Source: Nocardioides sp. Soil805 (GTDB lineage: Bacteria > Actinomycetota > Actinomycetes > Propionibacteriales > Nocardioidaceae). From it: a stretch of DNA of 64,000 bases. Below the pieces are notes generated by a model. That model searched no databases and had not been told where the DNA came from. It worked only from the letters and a program-made list of their open reading frames with translations. The position numbers were made by a program, and so were the translations under genes. This document shows positions 8,639-17,369 of the stretch, piece by piece; position 1 is the stretch's first letter; every line of letters begins with the position of its first letter. The stretch covers positions 80,251 through 144,250 of the forward strand of contig NZ_LMSU01000003.1 of NCBI RefSeq assembly GCF_001429625.1, written 5' to 3'.

Positions 8639-10372
8639 ATGGGTGGGTTGAGGGGGTGCCTGTTGGCGGAGGTCAGGGGAAGCAAGGAAGGACCGCAGCT
8701 GGAGCTCGACCAGCTGTTGTCCCAGCTCGTCGCGCGCACCCATGACGTGATGGCCGCCCAGGACCGGATGCGCGGGCTGCTGCGGGCCAACCGGGCGGTG
8801 ATCGGCGAGCTCTCCCTGGCAGCAGTCCTCGAGCGGATCGTCCGGGCCGCCTGCGAGCTGGTGAGTGCGCCGTACGGCGCGATCGGGGTCATCAGTCCCG
8901 GTGGCCGCGGCCTGGAGCAGTTCATCCAGGTCGGCATCGGCGCCGAGGAGGCCGAGCGCATCGGCCACCTGCCCGAGGGCAAGGGACTGCTGGGAGCCCT
9001 CATCGACGACCCGCACCCGATCCGGCTGCGTGACCTCACCGAGGACGTCCGGTCGGTGGGCTTCCCCGAGTCGCACCCTCCGCTGCGCGGCTTCCTCGGG
9101 GTGCCCATCCGGGTGCGTGACGAGATCTTCGGCAATCTCTACCTCGCGTCCCTGACCGAGGGTGACTTCAGCGCCGAGGACGAGGAGCTGGTCTCCGCGC
9201 TGGCGGCGACGGCGGGCGTGGCCATCGAGAACGCCCGGCTGTACGAGGAGGCGAAGAGCCGCCAGGAGTGGCTCGCGGCCTCGGCCGACATGACGCGCCG
9301 GGTGCTGACCGACCCCGAGGAAGAGGCGCTGCGGATGGTTGCGCAGCAGGTGGCCGAGCTCGCGGTCGCCGACCTGGTCACCGTGATCCTCCCGGTGAAC
9401 GACGAGCAGGACCTGCGCGTGGCCGTGGCCGTCGGGTCCGAGGCCCAGGACGTCACGGGCTTCACCTACCCGTTGGCCGGCTCGCTCAGCGAGGGGGTGC
9501 TGCGGAGCGGCAGGACGCAGGTCTTCGAGGACGTGGCGATGCGGCAACCGCCGTCGCCGGCGCTGGTGGTGTCCCAGCTGGTCGCGCTGGGCCCGGCGAT
9601 GATCGTCCCGCTGGCCGGTGCCACGGCCATCCGTGGCGTGCTCGTGGTGGGTCGTCGACCGGGGCGGCGAACCTTCGGGCCCGCGGAGGTGGACATGGCG
9701 ACGAGCTTCGCCTCCCACGCGTCGGTGGCCCTGGAGCTGGCCGACGGCCGCCGCGAGGCCCAGCGGATGGCCCTCTTCGAGGACCGGGCCCGGATCGCCC
9801 GGGACCTGCACGACCACGTGATCCAGCAGCTCTTCGCGGCGGGGATCACCCTGCAGGGCGCCGTGTCCGGCATGGGCGAGGGCCCTCGCGGCCAGATGGT
9901 CGAGCAGGTGATCGACAGCATCGACGACGCGATTCGCAAGATCCGGACCTCGATCTTCCAGCTCCGTCCGCACGCCATGCTGGGAGGGGGCCTCAGGACG
10001 GCGGTGCTCGCGGTGGTGTCGGAGGCCAGCGCCTCCCTCGGCTGGGACCCGCACCTGCACTTCGCCGGGCCCGTGGACTCGGTGAGCGACGAGGCGCTCG
10101 CCGACGACGTGGCCGCCGTGGTGCGCGAGTCCCTCAGCAACGTGGCGCGCCACGCCCACGCCCGGCAGGCCCGGGTCTCCGTCACGCTCGACGGGGCGGT
10201 GCTCGAGGTCCTCGTCGAGGACGACGGCGTGGGGGTCGGCGACGGGGACCGGCGCAGCGGCCTCGACAACCTGCGACAACGTGCGGAGAGTCGCGCCGGA
10301 ACCTTCACGGTCGAGCCCGGCCACGGGGGCCGTGGCACCCGTCTGTCGTGGCGGACACCTGTCCCCGGCTGA
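8639..10372 (+). CDS. DosS/DosT-type heme-GAF sensor histidine kinase
   Basis: 577 residues: GAF-A (about 60-200), GAF-B (about 225-370), HisKA_3 dimerisation helix and HATPase (about 480-575). It aligns closely with mycobacterial DosT/DosS from memory. H146 in ESHPPLRGFLG corresponds to the heme-ligand His (DosT H147). Y168 in FGNLY corresponds to the distal Tyr (DosT Y169), and H391 in ARDLHDHVIQQLF is the phospho-acceptor. The N-box N501 and DDGVGVG are intact. It therefore probably senses O2, NO or CO and phosphorylates a DosR-like regulator not encoded here. ATG at 8639 is the likely start; weak ribosome binding makes a shorter form possible. Confidence 0.9.
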   Translation: MGGLRGCLLAEVRGSKEGPQLELDQLLSQLVARTHDVMAAQDRMRGLLRANRAVIGELSLAAVLERIVRAACELVSAPYGAIGVISPGGRGLEQFIQVGIGAEEAERIGHLPEGKGLLGALIDDPHPIRLRDLTEDVRSVGFPESHPPLRGFLGVPIRVRDEIFGNLYLASLTEGDFSAEDEELVSALAATAGVAIENARLYEEAKSRQEWLAASADMTRRVLTDPEEEALRMVAQQVAELAVADLVTVILPVNDEQDLRVAVAVGSEAQDVTGFTYPLAGSLSEGVLRSGRTQVFEDVAMRQPPSPALVVSQLVALGPAMIVPLAGATAIRGVLVVGRRPGRRTFGPAEVDMATSFASHASVALELADGRREAQRMALFEDRARIARDLHDHVIQQLFAAGITLQGAVSGMGEGPRGQMVEQVIDSIDDAIRKIRTSIFQLRPHAMLGGGLRTAVLAVVSEASASLGWDPHLHFAGPVDSVSDEALADDVAAVVRESLSNVARHAHARQARVSVTLDGAVLEVLVEDDGVGVGDGDRRSGLDNLRQRAESRAGTFTVEPGHGGRGTRLSWRTPVPG

Positions 10373-10397
10373 GGGTGCCGCCCGCCGGAAGGGCGAT

Positions 10398-10411
10398 GGG
10401 ACCAAAGTCCC
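10398..10411. promoter_or_regulatory. Orphan DosR-like box after kinase gene
   Basis: GGGACCAAAGTCCC, all ten arm positions match. It begins 26 nt after the kinase stop. No plausible protein gene starts downstream on the plus strand before 11638, so its target is unclear. Confidence 0.65.
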
Positions 10412-10606
10412 ACGGTCACGGGACCACCGACCCTGAGATCCGTCCCGCCGTCGGGACATCCTCGTGGTGAGGGAGATCCCGTCCGGCTGGTCCAGCGGAC
10501 AGAACAGATCCTCCTCGGCCATCACCATCGGCCCCACATGCCCGTGCTGCCCCAGGGGGGTCGCCGCACGGTCCCGGCCCCCCAGCTCACGCAGCGGGGG
10601 GCCGGG
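10412..10606 (+). ncRNA. Candidate small RNA downstream of orphan box
   Basis: The interval between the orphan box (10398) and a strong terminator-like hairpin (10573-10606) has no convincing reading frame. A transcript starting 20-50 nt after the box would be about 130-170 nt. It contains another inverted repeat, GTCCCGCCGTCGGGAC at 10442-10457. Mycobacterium has a DosR-controlled small RNA (DrrS/MTS1338), so the idea has precedent, but no sequence similarity is claimed. The hairpin may instead simply end the kinase transcript. Confidence 0.25.
10573..10606 (+). terminator. Strong hairpin, likely terminator
   Basis: Perfect 11-bp stem CCCGGCCCCCC / GGGGGGCCGGG with a 12-nt loop, followed by a T-richer stretch (to about 10640). 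It is the only strong hairpin after the kinase. It lies just before the convergent HTH gene's stop at 10664. Nearby, TCCTGTGCTGCGTC is directly repeated at 10637 and 10652. Confidence 0.55.
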
Positions 10607-10663
10607 TGTGTGTCGGGGCCTCTGTTCGTTCCTTCTTCCTGTGCTGCGTCCTCCTGTGCTGCG

Positions 10664-11536
10664 TCAGCGGGAAGGAGAGGGCGCCGGGGCCGTCCACGAG
10701 GCGAGGAGGGCCAGCGCCTCCTCAGTCCGTGAGGCCGGTTCGGCGGCGTAGATGGTGAGGCTGAGGCCGGGCTCCGAGAGCATCTCGACGTTCTCGTAGG
10801 CGAGCTCGAGGTCACCCACCGCCGTGTGATGGAACGTCTTGCTCCCAGCCGCGTGGACACGGACGTCGTGGTTGCTCCAGCGGCGGCGGAAGTCGTCGCT
10901 ACGGGTCGCGAGCTCCCCGACCAGGTCGTGCATCTGCGGGTCGCGGGGGTCGCGCCCGGCCTCGGTCCGCAGGATGGCCACGCAGGTGTCGGCCGCGACG
11001 TCCCAGTGCGGGTAGAACCGGTGCGAGTCCTCGTCGAGGAACGTGTAGCGGGCGAAGTTGGGCACCGGGCCAGGGGAGCGCTCGTACATCGAGGCGTGCA
11101 TGGCGTGCCCCAGCCGGTTGGTCGCGAGCAGGTCCATGCGGCCGTTGCGCACGATCGCCGGGCCTCCGGTGATGGTGTCCAGCACCCAGGACAGGGTCGG
11201 GCCCGGGGTCCAGCTGCGCCGGGACCGACGGCGCGGGCGGAGCATCTCGCTGGTGCCGTCCGCAGCCTGCGCGAGGTGGAACAGGTGTGCCCGTTCGGCG
11301 TCGTCGAGCCGCAGCGCCCGGGCGATCGCGTCGAGCACCGAGGCGCTCGCCCCCGTCAGGGAGCCGCGCTCGAGCTTGGCGTAGTACTCGACGCTCACCC
11401 CGGCGAGGGCTGCGACCTCGCCGCGCCGCAGCCCGGGCACGCGTCGTGCTCCCACGTCGGGGAGGCCGACGTCGGCCGGGGTCAGCTTGGCGCGGCGCGT
11501 CGAGAGGAACTCGCGCACCTCGTTCCGTTGGTCCAC
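10664..11536 (-). CDS. Helix-turn-helix regulator, MmyB-like ligand domain
   Basis: About 290 residues. The N-terminal XRE helix-turn-helix (RRGEVAALAGVSVEYYAKLERG, about residues 27-48) is followed by an MmyB-like PAS-type domain with WVLDTITGGPAIVRNGRMDLLATN. This architecture is common in actinobacterial repressors of a neighbouring exporter or oxidoreductase. GTG at 11536 was preferred because longer forms add a sequence unlike the family. It is divergent from the MFS exporter at 11638 with 101 nt between, so it probably regulates that gene. Confidence 0.85.
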   Translation of the reverse strand: MDQRNEVREFLSTRRAKLTPADVGLPDVGARRVPGLRRGEVAALAGVSVEYYAKLERGSLTGASASVLDAIARALRLDDAERAHLFHLAQAADGTSEMLRPRRRSRRSWTPGPTLSWVLDTITGGPAIVRNGRMDLLATNRLGHAMHASMYERSPGPVPNFARYTFLDEDSHRFYPHWDVAADTCVAILRTEAGRDPRDPQMHDLVGELATRSDDFRRRWSNHDVRVHAAGSKTFHHTAVGDLELAYENVEMLSEPGLSLTIYAAEPASRTEEALALLASWTAPAPSPSR

Positions 11537-11637
11537 GCCGACCACGGTACGGCGGCCCACGCCGGGCTGGGATGCCCTGCCAGTACACGTCACGACGGTG
11601 ACTTCCACACCCCGGACCGACCAGGTGTGCTGGATCC

Positions 11638-12912
11638 GTGATGACCACCGCCGACCAGCACGACGCCACCACGACACGACGGATCCGGCTGAGCCGGGTC
11701 GTCCTCGCCAACGTGGTGCTGCTGACGATGATCGCGCCGCTCGCGACGGACATGTACGTCCCGGCGTTCCCGCGCGTGGGGAGCGACCTCCATGCCACCG
11801 CGACCCAGGTCCAGCTGACCCTCACCACGTTCTTCGTCGGCATGGCGCTGGGCCAGCTCGTCGGCGGGCCGGTCTCCGACCAGCGCGGCCGCCGGCGACC
11901 GCTGCTGGGCTCGATCGTGCTGATGGTCCTGGCATCGGCGGTGTGCGCGCTCAGCCCGACGATCGGCGTCATGATGGTGGCCCGTCTCGTCCAGGGCCTG
12001 GCCGGCGGCTGGGCGATGGTCATCGCTCGGTCCGTGGTCGTCGACCTGACCTCCGGTCCGCGCCTGGTGCGCTCCCTCAACCTGGTGCAGGGCGTCGCGG
12101 GCGTGGCGCCGATCGTGGGCCCGCTCGTCGGTGCCCTCGTCCTGCAGCTGTCGCACTGGCGGGTGTCGTTCTGGCTGCTCGCCGGGTGGGCCGTCGCCAT
12201 GCTGGTCGCCGTGGCGGTCTCCGTGCCGGAGTCGCTCCCCGACGAGCGTCGTCACGGCGGTGGGCTCGGGCAGCTGCGCCGCTCCGCCGGGGCGGTGCTC
12301 GTGCGCCCGGGCTTCGCCGGACACCTCGTGGTGATGGCCTGCTCCATGGGCGTCACCTTCGCGTACGTCGCCACCTCGGCCTTCGTGCTCCAGTCGATGA
12401 ACGGGCTCTCCCCGGTGGCCTACTCGCTCGACTTCGCCGCCAACGCGGTCGGCCTCACGGTGGCCACCCTCGTCGCAGCGCGCCTCGCCGGCCGGGTGCC
12501 GACCCGCTCGGTCGTCGCGGTGGGGCTGCTGGCCACCGGTGCCGCCGGGATCCTGCTGATCGCCGGCGCCGCATGGTTCGACATGCCGCTGGGGGTCGCG
12601 ATCGCCGGCTTCTTCGTGCTGATGAGCGCCCAGGGGCTGGTGGGTCCCAACGCCGGCGCGCTGGCCTCCGCCGCGGTGCCCGAGCACCCCGGCACGGGCT
12701 CGGCCGTCCTCGGCTTCTGCCAGTGGTGCACGGCCGGCCTGGTCGCGCCGATCGCCGGGCTCGGCGGCGAGCAGACCGCCGTACCCATGGCGACCATCGT
12801 CCTGGTCCTCGTCGCCGTGTCCGTCGCTGCGCTGCGTCTCGCGGCCCGGGACGTCGCGACCGCGCCCGTCCACCACGTCGCCGAGGAGGCCGCGCCGTGC
12901 GGCGCCGCCTGA
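11638..12912 (+). CDS. Bcr/CflA-type MFS drug exporter
   Basis: About 424 residues with 12 predicted membrane segments. Family motifs include DMYVPAFP near residue 38 and the loop 2-3 signature GQLVGGPVSDQRGRRRP. The Bcr/CflA group exports antibiotics and other small molecules by proton antiport. The start is GTG at 11638 or ATG at 11641. It lies opposite an MmyB-like regulator and overlaps the downstream lipoprotein gene by 16 nt, implying one transcript. Confidence 0.9.
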   Translation: MMTTADQHDATTTRRIRLSRVVLANVVLLTMIAPLATDMYVPAFPRVGSDLHATATQVQLTLTTFFVGMALGQLVGGPVSDQRGRRRPLLGSIVLMVLASAVCALSPTIGVMMVARLVQGLAGGWAMVIARSVVVDLTSGPRLVRSLNLVQGVAGVAPIVGPLVGALVLQLSHWRVSFWLLAGWAVAMLVAVAVSVPESLPDERRHGGGLGQLRRSAGAVLVRPGFAGHLVVMACSMGVTFAYVATSAFVLQSMNGLSPVAYSLDFAANAVGLTVATLVAARLAGRVPTRSVVAVGLLATGAAGILLIAGAAWFDMPLGVAIAGFFVLMSAQGLVGPNAGALASAAVPEHPGTGSAVLGFCQWCTAGLVAPIAGLGGEQTAVPMATIVLVLVAVSVAALRLAARDVATAPVHHVAEEAAPCGAA

Positions 12913-13466
12913 CGTCCCTGGCCGCCGCCGCTGCCCTGCTCACCGCCTGCGCAGCCTCGGAGGGCGGGAGCGGCCGCAGCGGCAGGGGCTCCACTCCGAG
13001 CGCGTCCCCGTCGAAGCCATCGCGGACTTCTGCCACCGAAGCCCCGGCCCGCGTCGAGATCGTGGCCGGCGGGGTCGAGCTCACCGCCGTGCTCCGCGAC
13101 ACGGCCGCGACCCGGGACCTGCTGGCGCAGCTTCCGCTGACCGTCACGATGCGCGACCACGGCGGCGTGGAGAGGACCGGTCCGTTGCCCGCCCGGCTCT
13201 CCACCGCAGACGCCCCCGCGGGGGCCGACCCGGACGTTGCCGACCTGGGCTACTACGCACCGGGCGGTGACCTGGTCCTCTACTACGGCGACCAGTCCTA
13301 CTTCGACGGGATCGTGGTCCTCGGCCGGCTCGACGGGGACGTCGGGGCCCTCGCCGGGCTGACGGGCGACGTGGTCGTCGAGGTACGACGGCTCACCGCC
13401 GGAGGTCCAGGACGAGACGCTCGCGCGGGAGGTGGATCTCGACCCCGGGTGGGGCGTCGAGGATGA
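12897..13466 (+). CDS. Lipoprotein with cyclophilin-like domain
   Basis: 189 residues from GTG inside the exporter gene. The signal peptide ends in a lipobox LLTAC, so Cys about 18 would be lipidated. A Ser/Gly/Pro-rich linker leads to a cyclophilin-like fold (about 50-160; VEIVAGGVELTAVLRDTAATR and DLGYYAPGGDLVLYYGDQSYFDGIVVLG). The fold is complete by about base 13390. The last 20-25 residues are read from the antisense of the 13E12 gene and look foreign, so the original stop may have been lost when that gene arrived. Confidence 0.75.
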   Translation: MRRRLTSLAAAAALLTACAASEGGSGRSGRGSTPSASPSKPSRTSATEAPARVEIVAGGVELTAVLRDTAATRDLLAQLPLTVTMRDHGGVERTGPLPARLSTADAPAGADPDVADLGYYAPGGDLVLYYGDQSYFDGIVVLGRLDGDVGALAGLTGDVVVEVRRLTAGGPGRDARAGGGSRPRVGRRG

Positions 13467-14859
13467 GGTCGGCCTCGGCGTCGTCGAGGCGCCGGGTGCC
13501 GGTGTGGTCGACGAGGAAGCAGAGTCCGTGAGGGGTCTGCCAGAGATGTCGACCGGCGCCGGCGGTCGTGCAGCGGTAGCCGCCGTGGGTCTTCCAGCGG
13601 TGGTGGCGCCGGCGCAGGGGGCCGCTGTTGTGCGGTCCGGTCTGTCCCGGTGGCCCGTGGGGGTCGTAGGGGATGGAGTGGTCGAAGTCGACCCCGTCGC
13701 GCGTGGCGGTGCGTGGGCTGAAGGGGAACACGTCGCCGCCGGTCTGGGCCCAGACGTGGTCCTTGACGGGCTCTGGGTGCTCGTAGGCGTCGACACGGCG
13801 GCGCTCACGCAGGTCCATGACGGGCAGGACGGTGACGTCGGCGTGGCCGGGGAGGTCGGCGAGCTGGGTGATGTCCACCGGTCCCACGCCCTCGACGCGG
13901 GCGATCCCGGTCCGGGTGCGCAGGGCGGTGTCGGTGACGTGGACGAACAGCTGGCCCCGTCCTCGCAGCGACGCGAGCCGACGGGCCGACAGGTCGCAGA
14001 GGCGCCCGACCGTGTCGGCGAGGTGGTCGGGCGCCCAGGACGGTCGTCCCTCCGGCTCGGTCGCGTCGGCGTCGGGCTGGTCGGGGTCGGTGTGCTCGAG
14101 AAGGAGCTTCAGGAGGTCCACCGGGCGAGCCAGCCAGCCGATGGCCAGGGAGCGGAGCTCGTCGTGGTTGTGGTCGTGGCCGTGGGTGGCGGCGAGGATG
14201 TCGGCGACCCGCTCGACCATGGCGTCGACCCACGCGGCATCGCCTGCGGTGACACGGGCGATCAGGTGGCGGTAGCCGTGCTCGTCGGCGCGCGAGAGAC
14301 GTACGTAGCGCTCGTGACGGATGCGTTCGCGCTCGGCGGCATGGGTCTCGGGGTCGGCAGCGATGACCTTGGCCTGGGCGATCGACAGGACCGTGGAGGG
14401 GGCGTGGCCGGCGATGGCCCTGGCGACGGCACGGTCGACCGTGCCGACGGTGTCGGCCAGCAGCGAACGTGACATCGACGCGACCTTGCGGGCCACCCAC
14501 GGCTCGCAGCCACCCGCCAGGACGATCGCCCAGGTGCGGGGGAGACGGTGGACCAGGTCGAGGGTGTCGGCGATCAACGACCGTGCGGTCAGGGCGTGGG
14601 TCTCCTGGGCCATCGCGAGCTCGGCCAGCGCGTACTCCCGCATCTCGGGGGTGCCGTCCCCACCCGGCTGGATCATCGGGTCCCGCTCGTCGCACGGCTC
14701 GCCGTTGAGGACGGCCCACTGGGCGGCGACCAGCATCTCGTCGACCTCGGCCAGGCGCCGTGACCGACGACGCGCAGATGCTGCGTCGAGCAGCGCCCGT
14801 CCGTCCAGGTCCTCCCACCCCGGTGGGGCCGAGGTCCGAGTGGTCGAGGGGGCGGTCAT
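13393..14859 (-). CDS. 13E12 repeat family HNH endonuclease (DUF222)
   Basis: 488 residues: a long helical DUF222 region (about 20-330) and a C-terminal HNH motif. In GVDFDHSIPYDPHGP and HNSGPLRRRHHRWKT the catalytic DH, N and HH positions are kept. These genes occur as dispersed repeats in actinobacteria and behave like mobile or selfish sequences, though mobility mechanisms are not established. Its 3' end overlaps the lipoprotein gene by 74 nt in antisense. A second family member is cut by the right window edge. Confidence 0.9.
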   Translation of the reverse strand: MTAPSTTRTSAPPGWEDLDGRALLDAASARRRSRRLAEVDEMLVAAQWAVLNGEPCDERDPMIQPGGDGTPEMREYALAELAMAQETHALTARSLIADTLDLVHRLPRTWAIVLAGGCEPWVARKVASMSRSLLADTVGTVDRAVARAIAGHAPSTVLSIAQAKVIAADPETHAAERERIRHERYVRLSRADEHGYRHLIARVTAGDAAWVDAMVERVADILAATHGHDHNHDELRSLAIGWLARPVDLLKLLLEHTDPDQPDADATEPEGRPSWAPDHLADTVGRLCDLSARRLASLRGRGQLFVHVTDTALRTRTGIARVEGVGPVDITQLADLPGHADVTVLPVMDLRERRRVDAYEHPEPVKDHVWAQTGGDVFPFSPRTATRDGVDFDHSIPYDPHGPPGQTGPHNSGPLRRRHHRWKTHGGYRCTTAGAGRHLWQTPHGLCFLVDHTGTRRLDDAEADLILDAPPGVEIHLPRERLVLDLRR

Positions 14860-14898
14860 GCCTCCATCGTCTCTCGAACACCTGTGCGAATCAAGCGT

Positions 14899-15555
14899 TC
14901 AGAGACCTTGTGGAGATCGATCTCCATCGCGGCGAGCGGCGAGCACGACGCCCGCGGCCCACCCGGGAGCGCGGCCCCCGCGAGGTGGGGAGATCGCCCC
15001 GAGGTCGTGTCCCGACCGGGCCAGCACCCAGGCGACGGCGGAGTTGGAGTTCCACATGTCACCGGTGCCCAGCTCGTCGCGTCCCCACGTCAGGGCCGGG
15101 ACCGCTCCGACCACGTCCACCACCGCTGCCGCCCTGGTGCGGTCACGGCTGACGTGCACCGGGCTGTCGACGGCCTCGTCGACGTCCGGCAGCCGGCCAC
15201 CGGGCCAGCAGCGCAGCTCGTAGCGGAACGCGCGCAACCGTCCGAGCCGCCTCGACGCGACGGGACCCTCGAGGACGACGCCACGCTGGACGTCCGGGAC
15301 GTTCCAGACCGGACCCATCTCGATGCAGTGGGTGACGCGGCCCAGGCGCACCATCAGCCCGCAGTGGTAGAGGTCCGCCGGTGCGCGTCGCTGCCTCCGG
15401 GCGGTGATGCGCTCGTAGACGCGGCCGTTCCATCGCACGACCCGTCCGCCCGCGCCGAGCGGCAGCCAGTACAGGTCCACCCAGGCGTCTCGTGCGTCCT
15501 CCACGACCGTCACCCCACCACGCTGCAGGATCGAGGCGTCAGTGCCGAAGGTCAC
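14899..15555 (-). CDS. Hypothetical protein with WNSNS motif
   Basis: 218 residues from GTG, family not firmly recognised. DLYHCGLMVRLG with HCIEMGP in the middle and GTGDMWNSNSAVAWVLARSG near residue 165 recall permuted papain-like (YiiX/NlpC-like) folds, where His and Glu come from these strands. A clear nucleophilic Cys is not evident, so enzymatic activity is uncertain. No signal peptide is seen. It is divergent from the PAP2-CDP-alcohol transferase fusion at 15621. Confidence 0.55.
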   Translation of the reverse strand: MTFGTDASILQRGGVTVVEDARDAWVDLYWLPLGAGGRVVRWNGRVYERITARRQRRAPADLYHCGLMVRLGRVTHCIEMGPVWNVPDVQRGVVLEGPVASRRLGRLRAFRYELRCWPGGRLPDVDEAVDSPVHVSRDRTRAAAVVDVVGAVPALTWGRDELGTGDMWNSNSAVAWVLARSGHDLGAISPPRGGRAPGWAAGVVLAARRDGDRSPQGL

Positions 15556-15620
15556 CGCGGCGTACCCCGTTGCGGTGGGGCGTGAGGGACGCGGGCGCCC
15601 ACCGCTGGCAGTATCAAGGC

Positions 15621-17369
15621 ATGCACGGGGACACGCACGCCACCGTGACGTACGCTGAGCGCGACGTCCGGCCGTGGCACCGCGCGTACGGGCTGCAGGT
15701 CGTCCTCGCCGTCGGGCTGATGGGCGCGGCCGTTCTGGTCGCCGGCATCGAGCACCTTCCGCTGCGCGACCCGGACGACTCCATCGTCGGGCCGTCGTAC
15801 ATCCGGCTCCCGCTCCTCGCGCTCGCCTGCTTCCTCGTCGACGTGGCGGTGCGCGCCCTGCGCGGGGACGGTCTCGCCGGGTGGCGGTCGCGAGTCCCGG
15901 GGATCGTGCGCGAGCGCTGGAGCGCCCCGCGAGTGCGTCTCGTCCTCATCGGGATGGGCAGCTGGTACCTCGCCTACGTCGGCTTCCGCAACCTCAAGAG
16001 CTACGTCCCGTTCGTGCGCCCGCACATGCTGGACGAGCAGCTGCTGCGCCTCGACCGGGAGCTGGCGCTGGGCCACGACCCGGCCACGCTGCTTCACGAC
16101 CTGATGGGCACCGGGTTCGCCGCGCACCTCATGTCGCTGACGTACGTCGCGTGGATCGTGTTCCTGACCGTGTCACTGGTGATCGCGCTGTTCTGGACCA
16201 GCAACATCGACACCGCCTGCTGGTACGTCACGGCGGTCGCGGTCAACTGGGTGCTGGGCGTGTCCATCTACTACCTCGTGCCGTCGACCGGACCGATCTA
16301 CGCCCGCCCCGAGCTGTTCGCGGACCTGCCCGTCACGCAGGTGACCCACATCGCGCAGAGCTGGCTCGACGACCGCACCGCCATGCTGGCCGACCCGTTC
16401 GGCACCGACGCCCTGCAGACGATCGCGGCCTTCGCGTCGCTGCACGTCTCGGTGATGGTCACCGCCTCCCTCGTCGCGATGATGATCGGCCTGAGGCCGC
16501 TGTGGATCCAGTGGGCCCTGTGGGTGTTCCTCGTCCTCAACGTCCTGGCCACCGTCTACCTCGGTTGGCACTACTTCGTCGACGTCCTCGGCGGGGTGGG
16601 CATCGGGGTGGCCGCCGTGTGGATCGCGGCCTGGGGGACCGGCAACCGGCACCGGCTCCCCTCGCTCCTCCCGTCGCGGCACAGCGACGCGGACGTCCTG
16701 GCGCCGCGCACCGCCGGGGCCGACGCCCGGGTCGTCGGCCGCGTGCGACCCGAGCGCGAGCGGTTCTGGACCTGGCCCACGGTCGTGACCGTGCTCCGCA
16801 CCGTCGGTGCGCTGGTCCTGGTGGCCCTCGCGTTCCGCGAGCACTCCACGGCCCTGCTGCTCGCCGCGCTGGCGATCTACTGGACCGGCGACATCCTCGA
16901 CGGCTGGCTGGCCCGGCGCCTCGACCAGGAGACGCGGACCGGGGCCGTGGCGGACATCGTCTGCGACCGGCTCTCGGCGGTCCCGATCTACGTCGGGCTG
17001 GTGTGGATGGACACGACCCTGGCGCTGCCGGTGGCCGTCTACGTCGTGGAGTTCCTCGTCGTCGACCTGCTGCTCTCGCTGGCCTTCCTGGCCTGGCCGC
17101 TGGTCAGCCCCAACTACTTCTACCTGGTGGACCACCGGATCTGGGCGCTCAACTGGTCGCCGCTGGCCAAGACGGTCAACGGGGCGGCCTTCCTCGGCGT
17201 GCTGCTCCTGACCGGTGACGTCGTGCTCGCCACCGTCTTCGCGCTCGCCCTGCTCACGGTCAAGGCAGGGTGCCTGGCCTGGGTCCTGCGCCGCGCGCTG
17301 CCCGGTGCGTCCAGCCGCGAGCTGCGGGTCCGGCCCCACGTCGGACCCTCGGCGCGGACGTCGGCGTGA
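15621..17369 (+). CDS. PAP2-family domain fused to CDP-alcohol phosphatidyltransferase
   Basis: 582 residues, multi-membrane. The N-terminal half is a PAP2-like (inositol phosphorylceramide synthase-like) domain with SLHVS (H275) and YLGWHYFVD (H317, D321). The C-terminal half carries the full CDP-alcohol phosphotransferase signature DILDGWLAR...G...D...D (D424, D427, G428, A431, R432, G441, D445, D449). The first would hydrolyse or transfer phospholipid head groups; the second joins CDP-diacylglycerol to an alcohol. Both sites look intact. ATG at 15621 is chosen because earlier sequence is Arg-rich shadow. It is coupled to the next gene by GTGA. Confidence 0.85.
   Translation: MHGDTHATVTYAERDVRPWHRAYGLQVVLAVGLMGAAVLVAGIEHLPLRDPDDSIVGPSYIRLPLLALACFLVDVAVRALRGDGLAGWRSRVPGIVRERWSAPRVRLVLIGMGSWYLAYVGFRNLKSYVPFVRPHMLDEQLLRLDRELALGHDPATLLHDLMGTGFAAHLMSLTYVAWIVFLTVSLVIALFWTSNIDTACWYVTAVAVNWVLGVSIYYLVPSTGPIYARPELFADLPVTQVTHIAQSWLDDRTAMLADPFGTDALQTIAAFASLHVSVMVTASLVAMMIGLRPLWIQWALWVFLVLNVLATVYLGWHYFVDVLGGVGIGVAAVWIAAWGTGNRHRLPSLLPSRHSDADVLAPRTAGADARVVGRVRPERERFWTWPTVVTVLRTVGALVLVALAFREHSTALLLAALAIYWTGDILDGWLARRLDQETRTGAVADIVCDRLSAVPIYVGLVWMDTTLALPVAVYVVEFLVVDLLLSLAFLAWPLVSPNYFYLVDHRIWALNWSPLAKTVNGAAFLGVLLLTGDVVLATVFALALLTVKAGCLAWVLRRALPGASSRELRVRPHVGPSARTSA

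Noticed and set aside
7931..10537. 868-codon minus frame opposite the sensor kinase
   Set aside because: It is antisense to the clearly supported kinase and ppsA genes and has His/Gly/Arg-rich shadow composition.
10464..10751. 95-codon plus-strand frame after the kinase
   Set aside because: Its composition is low-complexity and it overlaps the hairpin and the end of the HTH gene; no ribosome binding site or domain.
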